NCBI RefSeq assembly: GCF_000276665.1
Contig: NW_004955460.1
Coordinates: forward strand, 492,615-556,614
Source: Chinchilla lanigera
Lineage: Eukaryota > Chordata > Mammalia > Rodentia > Chinchillidae
DNA: 64,000 nt
Direction: 5' to 3'
The position numbers and the translations under genes are program-made. The stretch's first letter is position 1, and each line of letters starts with the position of its first letter. Under the pieces are notes generated by a model, which worked only from the letters and a program-made list of their open reading frames with translations, ran no database searches and was not told the DNA's origin. This document shows, one piece after another, positions 12,227-23,746 of the stretch.

Positions 12227-12262
12227 AGAAAACAAAACAAAACAAAACAAAAAAAAAACAAC
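12227..12262. repeat. (AAAAC)n tract
   Basis: Repeats of AAAAC ending in an A run. Confidence 0.9.
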
Positions 12263-13046
12263 CCCAAAGGAGAAAACAGAAACACTGTCTCTGTGGATTA
12301 AAATACAAAGTAGAACAAAGCTTAAACTTCATTTTATAAAACTCCGGGTCAAATTCTTCTCAGCCAGGCATGAAGGCATGTTAGTCATTTAGGAAGTGTG
12401 TGTCTAAATGAGGGCAAAACAAGTTTACCTGCCCTAGATTTATTCAAGCTATCTCATCTCACTTCAAGGTAGTGGACATCAAGATAAGAGAGACAATAAT
12501 TTTCAGGATGCAGAGGCACATCCAAGTACCAGCTATTACACGTTCCAGTTCAAAACCTGTGTCCCAGGACTGATGTTTAGAAGTCGCCAGCCATTGTCCT
12601 GAACTGGTGGTCACCTAGGCCTTAGGAAAAGCAGTCTTACCTGACTGAGACCACTGCAAACAGAGACAGTCTTTCCATGGGAATGGAAACATCCTTGAAG
12701 CCGTGAGGTTGCCTCTGGAGCTGTGAAACCAGGACTGAGATAATGACGGACAGAGTCCCAGTCTATCACAGTACCTCATAACATGGGTCTCCTTTCTTTT
12801 GTGGGTGGGCCTGTCCAGTGCTTAGAGTGTGCCGCACCCCTCAAGCTACCGACATGGAAGCGCTTTAAAAAACCTTTCTTACTTTCCAACTGAAATGTGT
12901 TTTCCCGCAAATTTGTACTTTCGTTTTAATCTCTGTTTCTACAACAGCAAGGACCCATGCTAGCTGGGGACAAAAGCTGCAAATCTAGTCAGAATCTTTA
13001 AATTTGAAATGTCTTATCTTTCTGGGCAGTGTTAATTAACAGAGTT

Positions 13047-13109
13047 TGTGCATGTGTATACGTGTGCTGTGTGTGGTGTATGGTGTGTGTGTGTGTGTGT
13101 GTGTGTGTT
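13047..13109. repeat. TG-rich microsatellite
   Basis: Degenerate GTGTG followed by about 14 clean TG units. It abuts the B1-dID at 13110-13268. Confidence 0.93.
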
Positions 13110-13268
13110 TTGAAGACTGAAGCAAGGACCTTCACACTAAGCTGCATCCCCAATCATTATTTTAGCTTTTTTTACTTTGACACAGGGTCTCTTTAATCAC
13201 CAAGTTGCTCAGACTGGGCTTGAACTTCCAGTTGTTCTGCCTCAGCCTCTCAGAATGCTGGAATAGAA
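13110..13268 (-). mobile_element. B1-dID SINE, reverse orientation
   Basis: ID half at left (AAGCTGCATCCCCAATCA), then TTTGACACAGGGTCTC, GGGCTTGAACTTCCAG and CTCAGCCTCTCAGAATGCTG from the B1 half. This dimer order is the diagnostic rodent B1-dID architecture. Confidence 0.85.
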
Positions 13269-13870
13269 TTTTCATAGAAATACCATTCATAATTTAAAAA
13301 ACAATACTTTCTGCTAGGCTTTTGCTAACTGGATGACTGTTGTTCTCCTGTGTAAAAGGCACTGGGGTGTATGCTTGTGAGAGTCTTCACAGCCCAGATG
13401 ATGCCTGGTGACCCCTCTTCTGAGATGCTTGTTTACCTTCCTCCCAGCAGTGGCTCCAGGGCCAGGGATAATAAAAGCCCTTCATTTCTGCAAGTGCTTG
13501 AGGCTCCTCAGGTGGAGGGATTATAGATATTTTTATTCCATCAGTGTTTCTCAAGGAGCATATATTATTTATACACTCTTTAAATGTTGATAATAGTGAC
13601 CCCCCATATGATTATTTTGGTCCCAATTTAAATTTTAAAAATCTCTAGTGTCCTTTTCTGTGGCTGAGTTGTAATAAATGAGTATACATTTGGTTTGTTA
13701 AATTGTATGGAGTTTTATTTATGTAAATAAAACTAAAATAAGGTTTATATGTATAATAAAACCTTATATATATATTCTCCCCCAGGCCTCAGAGACTGTG
13801 TAGTATAGTAACAGCTGGAATAGAATTTATCAAGTCAACCCAAGGAGACAGTCAGTTCTATGAATTAATC

Positions 13871-14240
13871 ATGTTCCTGCAAAATTACCATGCTGAAGCA
13901 AGTGCTAACCTCCAGAGTGATTGCATTTGATGACAAGGTCTTCAAGGTGTTAATTCAGGGCACATGTGGTCAGTCGGGGGCAGCCCTCCCGGTACAGAGG
14001 TCTCCTTACGAGTAGAGGACCAGATGTTAGACAGGAAAGGATCACATAAGGAAAGATCACATGAGGACACAGCAAGGGCGAAGCTGCCTGCAAAGCCAAG
14101 GAGAGAGGCCTGAAGAGAAGAAAAGCCTGTGGATGCCTTGACTTTGACCTTCTGGTTTTCACAACTGTGGCAGAATGAATGCTGCTGTTTAAGCACTGAA
14201 CTCTATGGTTTTTTGTTATGATAGCCTGGGGCCACTGAGC
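13871..14240 (+). mobile_element. MLT1 MaLR LTR
   Basis: CATGTTCCTGCAAAATTACC, AGAGTGATTGCATTTGA, ATCACATGAGGACACAGCAA, GCAAAGCCAAGGAGAGAGGC and CTGCTGTTTAAGC follow the MLT1 consensus in order. AGCCAAGGAGAGAGGCCT is especially close. The overlapping 84- and 117-codon minus frames are inside this element and are not genes. Confidence 0.85.
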
Positions 14241-14321
14241 AGTCATCTTGGCTAGACCTCCTAGAAGTAAGTATAAGTGATGCTTATTGACTAACCCACA
14301 CACATTTGTGAAGACTTCAGG

Positions 14322-14513
14322 GGTGGGTACTGTGGCTCAAACTCAGGAGCTTCACATGGAGTACATCCCCAGCTCTTTTTAATTTTTTTTTTAAATTTTG
14401 AGACAGGATTTCACTAAGTCATTGGATTGCTCAGGCTGATTTTGAACTTGTGATCCTTCTGCCTCAGCTGCCAAGAGTGCTGGGATTAAATGCATGCACC
14501 ATCATGCCCAGTA
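14322..14513 (-). mobile_element. B1-dID SINE, reverse orientation
   Basis: ID half with GAGTACATCCCCAGCTC, a T-rich linker, then TTTTGAGACAGGATTTC, TTTGAACTTGTGATCCTT and TGCTGGGATTAAATGCATG of the B1 half. Confidence 0.9.
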
Positions 14514-15609
14514 AAATATTTTTAAATGACTCTTTAAGAATGCTTCTTTGATTAGCAAAGCTGAAGAACATTTTGCTTAACTGTCTGACACAGTAAACCA
14601 CACAACACATATGTAAATAATAAAATAATATTGTACCCTTAAATTATTTTACCTTATTCTTTTATAGCTAACTTCTTTCCTTATTCATTCCCAGTCTCCT
14701 CCATTTACAATTATTTCAAACTTGAAATTATATCTTTGACATGTGGGTATTCTATTGATGTCTGTATTGTATTGCTTTCAAATGACTGACAGGAAAGGAT
14801 ATTCTTTTCTTTTTAAATAGTCTTCTTATTGCTGTGGAGTCATAAAGTTTCTTGGCTTTTGTTATTTTTCAGGATTCTGACAGTTTTTCTTGTTTATTTA
14901 TATGAGTCCTTGAAAATTCTTCTCAAAATACCTAACTGTATAGCTCCAAAGATTTGGTTCATGTTGAATTATTATATATCTTCTGATTCATGTTTATTAA
15001 GATTTCTACCATGAATATGCATATGTATTTTCTTATAAATTTCAGCTATCTAAAATACGATGAAGACTTTCTATTTTAACCTGAAGCATATTGTTTTTAA
15101 GACTAGACAAGGCTTTCGTCTTTTATTTTAGTGGTAATTTTTCTATGTTTTCTGTTTTGGAAACATCCATTGTCCATAAATTAGATCTCTAGGCTTAAAA
15201 TTAATTCTCTTTACATTTTCATCTCCTACTTATGATGTGTTTGGGGTGCAGGTTTTGGGTTGTCTTCTAATTCAGTGTAACTCTTTTTCCTATGGTCTCT
15301 TAAGTCCTGCAGCTATGACAGTTCATCAAAAGGTGGGACCCCTGTCTCCTCAATGGTCTTCCTACCATTCACTGCTCTGATAAAACCTCAAAGACAAATG
15401 TTGTTTTTAATCAGGTTGAAAACATATGCAGAATTTTCTAGAGTTTCCTTTTGTTTATTGCACTGAATTTATTCTACAAGGAGTCATCCTCTGAGTTTTC
15501 TTAATTTCTCTTCATTTGAATTACCAATTACATTTTATACATGATGAGTAGGATAATAAATGTGGGTGCAAAGAAACAATACATGATTTTCTTGCCCTGT
15601 GGAGTACCA

Positions 15610-16078
15610 GTGACATCTGCCCTGAGAAATGCCTCCAACAACAACCCATGTGCCCACTCATGAAAGGATGGAAAAAGAAAATGTGGAATCAAAATACCAT
15701 GGGACATTATCAGCCTTAAAAAGAATGGAAATTCTGATATAGGAAACAACATAGACAGATCTTAAAGATATTATACTAGTAAAACAAATCAACCACAAAA
15801 AGAGAAACACCATGTGATTGTATTTATGTGACTGCATTTGTGCATTTACATAGAGCAGTCAAATTCATAGAGACAGAAAATAAAATAGTGGTTGCCAGGG
15901 ATTATAGGTAGGGGGCAATGGGGAGTCAGTGTTTAATAGGTACAGTATTTCAATTGGGGAAGATGTGATGGCGTTAGCACGACACATTTAATGCCACTGA
16001 GTTGTACACTTAAAATGATAAATTTTATTTCATATATATCTTATCTACAATAAAATATTTACAAATAAAAATGAACTA
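15610..16078 (+). mobile_element. L1M LINE 3' end
   Basis: GGAAAAAGAAAATGTGGAAT, CATTATCAGCCTTAAAAAGA, AGCAGTCAAATTCATAGAGA, AGTGGTTGCCAGGGATTA and GAGTTGTACACTTAAAATGA are blocks of the ancient L1M 3' region, ending in an A-rich tail near 16078. A truncated copy with no intact protein. Confidence 0.88.
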
Positions 16079-16112
16079 TATTAGGTATTCATTATAACAA
16101 GGGATTTTTAAA

Positions 16113-16258
16113 GTGGTACTGGGGATTTAACCCAGGCCCTTTGCACTGAGCTATATCCTCAGCCTTTAATTTTGATTTTCAGACAGGGTCTGAATAACTT
16201 GCCCAGGCTGGCTCAAACTTATGAGCCTCCTGTCTCAGCTTCCCAGAATGTTGGGATG
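16113..16258 (-). mobile_element. B1-dID SINE, reverse orientation
   Basis: GGTACTGGGGATTTAACCCA, TTGCACTGAGCTATATCCTC, then CAGACAGGGTCTGAATAAC and CTCAGCTTCCCAGAATGTTG. It lies just after the L1 tail. Confidence 0.86.
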
Positions 16259-16332
16259 GGCCACCCCCTGCTGCTTAGAAAGGGCCCTTTTACCAAAAGG
16301 TGGATATTTATATTCAGCCAAAGTAAACATAA

Positions 16333-16411
16333 GGAGAGAGAGAGAGACACACACACACACACACAGAGACACAGAGAGAGACACAGAGAGAGAGGAGGAG
16401 GAGGAGGAGAG
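16333..16411. repeat. (GA)n(CA)n(GAG)n compound microsatellite
   Basis: Alternating GA and CA runs followed by GAG units. The 138-codon open frame across it is driven by this low-complexity tract. Confidence 0.93.
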
Positions 16412-17160
16412 AAAGCTAGCAAAAGAGGATATACCCAGAAAGACATCATGATACCAAACTGTGTCAGTAGCTCCAGAAAGCTTACCTGCTGGGGTGTGAG
16501 GAGGAGGGCTCTGCTTCTAGCTCTTCCAGCTCAAAGCTGGGTGTATCCTGGATCCCTTCACTGTCAGAAATTCTCAATTTCTGCGTGAGCACTGTCTTCA
16601 TCTGTGGTCCTAATTTCTGATTGTGGGTTTCAGTCTTGATCAATTTTTGGTCTATTGTTTTCTACTTATCACTCCCACTGGAATGCTACGAGACATTCTG
16701 TCCCTTGCACTGTGGGTTAAGTTGTGACACTAAGTTTTGAAGCACCTAGATCTAGCTAGACAAGTCATGGGAAGGGAGAAAAGGGAGCTTTGCCTTTCCT
16801 TGATTTGAATAAGCATTTTTCTTTTAAAAAGTATTGACTTTATAGTAAACAGACAGATGGATCTTTTGTAAATGGGAAGGGGACCAAGAGACAGAGAGTG
16901 CGGGGAGAGGGCAGAAGTAAACCTGAAAGGAATGAAGAAGCCTTATGTAAGTGCACCAGTTCCCCACAACGAACGCAGTCACGATGTATCACAAACACGC
17001 ACAGATTCATAAATGAACATGTATTAATTAAGTCTATCAATTGGGAGCAACACGTAGTGCAGGACTAAAAAATACTGATTTTAAAATACTGAAACAAAAC
17101 ATTAAATACTGTTCATCCGACTAATTCAATATTTTTGGTTGATGTTTTAAAAAGTAATCT

Positions 17161-17240
17161 ATTGTTAGAAAACATAAACAGATAAAAGGGAAAATAACAT
17201 ATTGTTAGAAAATATAAACAGGTTAAAAAAAATAAAGGGA
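17161..17240. repeat. Two-copy 40-bp tandem repeat
   Basis: 17161-17200 and 17201-17240 both begin ATTGTTAGAAAA, then AYATAAACAGRTTAAAA-like sequence. The second copy has drifted in its 3' half. Confidence 0.85.
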
Positions 17241-17373
17241 CAGAAGGTAAGTGAAATCTTGCTCAAGAGAATGCTCTTCCCACACCTGTACAATCTTCAT
17301 GTTACTAATGCCTTGTAATTTCCTGAAGGCATTTATATGTTTATCTGTATAAATAGTAATTGAAAAATTAAAA

Positions 17374-17472
17374 TCTGGGTATGGTAGTACAGGCCTCAAA
17401 TCCTAGCATTCTCAGAGGCTGAGTCAAGAGGAACACAAGTTCAAGCTCAGCTTGGGTAATTTAGCAAGACTA
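17374..17472 (+). mobile_element. B1-dID SINE, left part (split by LTR)
   Basis: CTGGGTATGGTAGTACAGGC, CTCAGAGGCTGAGTCAAGAG and GGGTAATTTAGCAAGAC are B1 landmarks. The element stops in the middle of the consensus AGCAAGACCCTGTCTCAAA and resumes at 17866, after a full LTR. Confidence 0.88.
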
Positions 17473-17865
17473 TATTACAGCTTATATCTAGATGTCCCCC
17501 TAATGTCTCATGCACTCACTGGTGGAGCTTTTGGGAGTGACTGGGTCATGGGTGTGATACTGGGTCAGTCCGCTGTATTAGCACCATTCTGGGTTGGGAT
17601 GATGGACTTACTGAAGAAGGAAGTCTCACCATGGGTGTGGGTGGTACCAACCAATAGGCTTGTAGCTCGGATGGACTAAGAAGGGGAAGAAGGCAGGCTC
17701 ACTGCTTCCTACCTCCCCTGCCATGAAATGTTTCTCCTCTGCCATGTCCCCCTGCCACGCTGCCCTATGGACTGAAACCTCCATAGACTGTGAGCTAAAA
17801 TAAAACTTTCCTCCTTTAACTTGTGGGTGTCATTTTGTCCCAGCAATGATAAAGTAACTAAGACA
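17473..17865 (+). mobile_element. MaLR LTR (MT/MST-like) inserted in a SINE
   Basis: Starts TATTACAGCTTATATCTAGA (TG eroded to TA), contains TTTCTCCTCTGCCATG, ACTGAAACCTCCATAGACTG, the polyadenylation signal AATAAA and the end AAGTAACTAAGACA. The same blocks occur in the LTR at 62683-63083. The 5-bp target duplication is not clean. Confidence 0.87.
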
Positions 17866-17950
17866 CTCTGACTCAAATTAAAACGTAAAAATGGGCAGGG
17901 GATGTAGTTCAGTGAGAAGGCCCTGGGTCCACTCCACTACAATACCACAG
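17866..17950 (+). mobile_element. B1-dID SINE, right part
   Basis: Resumes with CTCTGACTCAAATTAAAA (consensus CCCTGTCTCAAAATAAAA), then the ID half GGGCAGGGGATGTAGTTCAG and TGGGTCCACTCCACTAC. Confidence 0.87.
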
Positions 17951-18333
17951 AAAAGAATACTTTTCACAGCACTGTTTGATGTCTTGCCTTTTCATCTAAT
18001 AAAACATATATTGAGGGCCTTTCTCCATAATCCCAGTTGGTTCCCCTCTTTCTTTTACCCTGGGAAATTACCAGTCTTCCTATTATGTATACTGGTTTTT
18101 CCTATTATTTCCATTTCCAGCATGCAGCAATAAGTAATTGTCTACATATCCTTAAGATTCTTGAAAAATGTGTCCAAACACAAATTTGGATAAATATTAT
18201 AAAACAGTCTTGAGAAAAATGCATACAATAGAATGCACATGCTTTTTTATCCCCTCATCATTTCTGAGTATCATAAAGCCTTTAACTTTTTGCTTTCTGT
18301 TTGGAACATTTTTTTTTAACAGATTATTGTTTT

Positions 18334-18444
18334 TTTTTGTTTTTGGTTTTTTTTTTTGTTTTTTTTCTGGTACTGGGAATTGAACTCACTACCTTGTGCT
18401 TGCCAGGCAGGTGCTGTGTCACTGAGCTAAATCCCCAGCCCCTC
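18334..18444 (-). mobile_element. ID SINE with 16-bp target duplication
   Basis: Reverse ID element of the GTGAGTT/GGTACC variant (here TGGTACTGGGAATTGAACTC on the plus strand). It has a long T-rich tail copy at left and ends at AAATCCCCAGCCCCTC. AACAGATTATTGTTTT is present at 18318-18333 and again at 18445-18460, a perfect duplication in the host L1. Confidence 0.96.
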
Positions 18445-18838
18445 AACAGATTATTGTTTTAGAGCAGTTCCATGTGGACAGCAAAATTGAAGAGCAAGTA
18501 GCAAGAGTTCGTATGTAACCACTGCCCACTGCCTCTCCAGTCTCTTCTGATGTTGACATTTCACATGGGAAGTGGGACATTTGGTGCAGACTGTGAATCT
18601 GCACAGCTTTATCACTTAAAGTCCGTAGTTGACATTAGGGTTCACTCTTGGTGTTGGACATTCTGTGTGTTTTGACAAATGTATCATGGCATATATCTAT
18701 CATTACAGTATCATATGGGATAGTTTCACTGACTTAAAAATCCTCCAGACCCCTCCTATTTATTTCTCTTGTCCTTAAACCTTGGCAATCAAAGACCTTT
18801 TCACTATGTCCACGCATGTAACATTTCCAGAATGTCAC

Positions 18839-19193
18839 TGTCTTTGTTACTTTTCTCTCATTGCTGAGACAAAATACTCATCACCAAAAATTAAGGAAGG
18901 AAAGGTTTATTTAGCTCACAGTTTGTGGAGGTTTCAGGCCATACTTGGCTGGCCCCAAGGCAGGGTGGCACATGGCAGATGGTAACAATTTATGGCAGTG
19001 GAAGGCAGCAAAACAACAAGAACACAAGGGGAGGAGCGGTGGCAAGCAGCCTCTTCCCTCCCTTGCATTATATGCAAACTACACACCCCAGGATGGGTAT
19101 AGTACTCACAGCCATGAATCAGTCATAGACTCTAGCAGCCTGCTCCATGACCGCATGAGGCTTTTGGGGGGCCTCCAGACACAAACCATAACA
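18839..19193 (-). mobile_element. MT/MST-like LTR in L1, reverse orientation
   Basis: Plus strand starts TGTCTTTGTTACTTTTCTCT and ends CACAAACCATAACA (TG...CA). GGTTTATTTAGCTCACAGTT and TTGGCTGGCCCCAAGGCAG match the LTR at 32508-32928. The host L1 consensus reads AATGTCATATAGTTGG here. The flanks GTCAC and CTCAT each differ from GTCAT by one base, fitting a decayed duplication. Confidence 0.88.
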
Positions 19194-22100
19194 CTCATAT
19201 AGTTGGAATTTTAAAGTACAAACTTTCTTATATTGTTTTATTTCTCTCAGTAATATCCATTTAAGATTCTCTCTGTCTTTTCATAATTTAATAGACAGCT
19301 CATCTATTCCTAGTGCTGAACACCATTTCATTGTCTTGAGGTACCAGAGTTTATCCACTCGCCTGCTGAAGAACAACTTGCTGTTTCCAAATTTCAGCAA
19401 TGATAAATAAAACACCCTTGTGTTTTTGTGCGGACATGAGTTTTCACCTCCTTTGATTAAGTAGCAAGGAATGTGATTGCTGGGTTGTACAGAGTATGTT
19501 TTATTTTGTATAACTTCCATCCAAAGTGACCAAACCATTCTGCCATCCTGCAGCAGCAAAGGAGAGCTTCCAGTGCTCCACATCCTCACCACCGTTTGGT
19601 CAGCATTTTGGATTTTGAAGACTCCCATAAGTGTATTGTGGACTCTCAATGGGTTTATATGACATGTAATGCTGAGCACCTGTCCATATGCTCATTTACC
19701 ATCAGCAAAGTCATCTTTGGTGAAGGGTCTGTTCAGGTCTCTGCCTATCCTTTAATTGGATGTTTGTTTTCTTATCATTAGAATTTTAAGAGTGCTGGGT
19801 AAATTTTAGATATCAGTCCTTCCTCTATTGCCTTTTTTTCATATTTTCTCCCAAGTTGTGACTTGTCTTTTTATTCACTTGAGAACGCATCTTTTCACTT
19901 GCTCTTGGACAGCCCGAATTTAAGTTCTTTGTCTATTTTTCTCTTTAATGATGTGAATGCATTCTATGTGAATTGTGAGTCAGCCTTTGAAGAAAATTTT
20001 TCTATCAGTTTGCTATCTTTGTTTTTACTTTCAACTTTTTCCTTTTCAGGATTTTTTTTCATTTAGAGCATTCATGTTACATAATGCAACTTATTACTTT
20101 TCCCTCATGCTTTTACGTTCTGCTTAGAGAGGACTATTCCTCGCTTAGACTTGAGCTGCAATTGTGTTAAATTTATAGGCTAGTTTAGAGAGCATTTATA
20201 TAATTTAACCACTGGGCTTCTGACACAGGAACATGGTTTGTCTTTGCCTGTATCTATACTTAATTTATCTTTCCATAGTTCTAAGGTTTTTGTCATATTG
20301 GTTCTGCATATTTCTTATTAAGATATTTTACTTTTATTGATTAATATTGAAATTGAAGGCCTTTTCCCATTATGTTTTCTAATTGGTTTTCCTTTGCTTA
20401 TAGTAAAGTTACTGACTCTTACACATTAGAGAGAACTTATTGTTTCTAATAGTCTAAGTCAATTCAGGCCATTTATAAGTTATGATAATTTTTATCATTT
20501 TCTTTCTAATACTGAATCTTCATTTCATTTCTTTCTCCTACCTAATGCTTGGCTTTCACTTCCCAAGCAACGTTAAATAGTAGTGGTACAGTGGTGTGTT
20601 TGTCTTGTTCCCAACTTTAATGAAATCATACCTAATGCTTCACCAGAAAATGACATTGCTATTTAGTTTGAGCTATATATAAATATGTAAGTCAAGTTAA
20701 GGAAGTAACTCACATCTAACTATAGTCAGACATTTAATAGCATGAACTTGTACTTTTCAGATATCTTTTTTGTATCCATAGAATCATGTGATCTTCTGTT
20801 AATATAGTTTGTCATATTAATAGCTTTTTGAATATTGAATGAAGTTTATAATGTGGGTATAAACATGCAGCCCACTATCTTAATGTGCTTTTGCAATCTC
20901 ATCTTAAATATTTAACTTATGATTTTATATTTACACTTATGAAGAAGATAGCCTATATTTTTTCCATTTAAATGCTATTTTTGATAGTTCTAGTTTCACT
21001 GGTAAGGTGACAAAGGAAAGTTATTTTGGAAGTATTTCTTTTTCTGTTTTTGCTCTAGAAAGTTTAAATCATGTCAGATGTTTCTGTTTCTCTGTCATTT
21101 GAAAGATTTCACCTATGAATTCATCCATTTTGTTTGGCTTTAGGGAAAATAAACATTTTTATTTGCCTATTTTGTACCAACCTCTTTGCCTCTAATCCCT
21201 GAGAAGTCTATATTTAGATCCAGTTGCAGGAAAAGAATGAAAAAGCTTTCTGTTTAAGAGGGATTCACTTAATTTTCAAGTTCTCTTGTATCAGGTTCAA
21301 TGGATAAATTCATGTCAAGATTTATGATGATTATCTGGTAAATATATTCATCCTGAGGTGTTTAAGATTTCTAATTCTGGGTCTCTTATCTAGGTATTTA
21401 CTCCCCATCTTATTCATTAACAACATTCTTGGCTTTCATACCATTGTCAAAGACTAGAGTATTTTCTCCACTAAAGGCACAGGTAGGCTTCAAATAAAGT
21501 CTTTGGACAGGTAAAAAGTCTATCAGATTAACTCTGTACACCAGCAAAGAGTGACACTGGTGTTTCCTATGACAGAGGGACAATGAATCCTGTTCAGCGC
21601 ATGATGAATACCTTGGATCCATTCCCTAGGAACATACATACACATATCCATATAACATCAGGGTTTCATAGATTGCTCAACACAAATTAAGACCTTGGAT
21701 CTTAAAGAAAAACAGAAAAGATATCAATTTTCCAATAATTATTTGTCTTAAATTATTTTCTAGTGTTGTTTCAATGGAAAATTCAGCTGGAAGAGGTCTA
21801 TAGCTAGCTATTGATCCTTCGCTCCCTGGATCTCAGAAAGAAAGGATGCAAGTCACCGCAAGACTACAACAGCTAAACTATGCTGGCGGTGAAAGCATTT
21901 CAGAAAAGAACATCTCCAAATTCAAAACTCAAAAATGTCCCCTTACAGCTAGCTCTGACCCTCTTCCCTGAAAAGTGATCACATTTCTTAATGTTGCATG
22001 AGGGTGGAATCCAAACATGCAAATGCATCTTAGACAATTTAGAGACTGTGTCTGGGAATGTTCTTTAGAAAAAGGATACTCAGTGTAACTCTGATTTACC

Positions 22101-23361
22101 TTCCCTTTCTTTCCCATCTGGGATGATTCCACCTGATGCATCTGCATCCAAATGGTCCCCTGCTTTAGTCTGATCAAATTCTAGAGACTTCTGCTGCTGG
22201 TACACATTTGTATTGCTTCTACATTCTAGGTTAAATCAGCATACACAAAATAAAGTCTGATCAGGAATTGAGGCTGTAGTGTGCATTTGTTTTAGTTGAC
22301 TCCATTGGGTCAAATTCCCATCAGACTCTGGGCCTGCTCATCCCAATGCTCCCAAAGCCAAAGGCTTCAGCCAAAGGCTTATAGCTGTGCGGGACTATTT
22401 CCCATTTTCTCATCTGTCTTTCACTACTCATCATCCCATTCCAGGCAGGTGGTTTTTCAGGATAGAAATTTATCTCTTTCAGATTTACATGTCTAATGGC
22501 TTTCCCAGAGGAGCTTACTAATAGATATACATTGAAGTCACAAAGAAATTGTTTAGTGCATATGCTACACAAAGATGCAGAGAGCAACTTTTGTGAGTAG
22601 ACTTCCAAGGCTGGAGGATCAGAGTACTGCCTGTGTTGGTAGGTGAGCATGGCGGGCTTAGGAGGGGGCTTTGGTTATCAGGAAATAGGATCATAAGAAT
22701 GGGGAATTGAGCATCATAAAATAATTTTCCAGGTGAGGTGAGACAAAATAAGGTTGTGAATTCTCATCTGGAAGAAGGTATGCTTTATTTCAATAACTAA
22801 CCATCTATTTCTATCATCCTTAGAAACTGCTTTCCCATTTCACCCTTGACTTTGTGGAATAGAGGTAGAAGTTAAAGTGGAAGACTTTGAAAGGTATTAA
22901 TTAAAAAATCATTGTGAAACACTCTAGTAAATATCTGGGCAACATCCATCCTTTTCATGTAGATAAATACTGTGTGTAATTTTACTTCAAGCAAACAAGT
23001 TTACATTTATTGTGCATTATCTCTAGCATTTGACTTCCAAATCAAAATGCTTTCTAAAATTGTTCTCTAAGGAAAGGCAAAGAGAAATATGTATGAGGGA
23101 AAGAAATGAAAAACTGGAACATTGTACTGTAAAATTACTTCAAATGTCTTGCTTCTCTAGCATAACTAAGATGATTTCATTTAGGAACTGGTTTTCATAT
23201 GGCAGACTCATCTCTGAATTTTGTTTCATCATAGCATTATTGATGAAATTTCTTTTTAGTGCCTGCTTAGGTAAGTTCCTATGACATGCTGCAAAAATAA
23301 ACTATAGATGGGTAGAAGAAACAACAGAAAAAGAGAATTAATTCATAGAAGGATTCAATAG

Positions 23362-23746
23362 TACTATAGTTTGAATCCTGAATGTCTCTGAAGGCCAATG
23401 TGGTCAAGTTTGGTTCCCAGACAGAGATATTAGGAAATAGAAGAACCTATTAGGAGTGCAGCCTACTGCAAGGAAGTTAGGTCATTTTGGGTGTCATTGA
23501 AGGGGATATTGGAATCTTAGACTTTTTTGTTCCTTTCTTTGAATTCTCAGCTACCAGAAGATGAACAGCTTCCTCCACCATATGAGCCTACCATGATATC
23601 CTTCCCCACGACAGGCATCCCAAACAATGAGATGCCCTTGACCATGGACTGAAACCTCCAAAGCTGTAAGCCAAAGTAAACTTTTCCTCTTTTTTGTTTG
23701 ATTATCTCAGGTGTTTTATCATAGTAATGGAAAGCTGACCAGCACA
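23362..23746 (+). mobile_element. MaLR LTR (MT/MST-like)
   Basis: Starts TACTATAGTTTGAATCCTGA, contains GGGGATATTGGAATCTTAG, GACTGAAACCTCCAAAGCTG and GTAATGGAAAGCTGACCAGCACA. The polyadenylation signal is eroded (AAGTAAACTTTTCC). Target pentamers AATAG and CATGG match at three positions only. Confidence 0.85.

Larger units (their letters stand above)
18290..21400 (-). mobile_element. L1M LINE relic (3' UTR and eroded ORF2), reverse orientation
   Basis: Reverse L1M landmarks run in order: AAAGTCCGTAGTTGACATTA, ATTACAGTATCATATGGGAT, GAATGTCA..TATAGTTGGAA, TACCAGAGTTTATCCACTCG, TGATTGCTGGGTTGTACAGA, TCCACATCCTCACC, TTGGTGAAGGGTCTGTTCAG, then weaker ORF2 blocks to about 21400 such as GTGATCTTCTGTTAATATAG. 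It is interrupted by an ID SINE (18334-18444) and an LTR (18839-19193). Frames are heavily broken; the right end is approximate. Confidence 0.82.

Noticed and set aside
16172..16588. 138-codon plus frame
   Set aside because: Runs through a reversed B1-dID SINE and a compound microsatellite.
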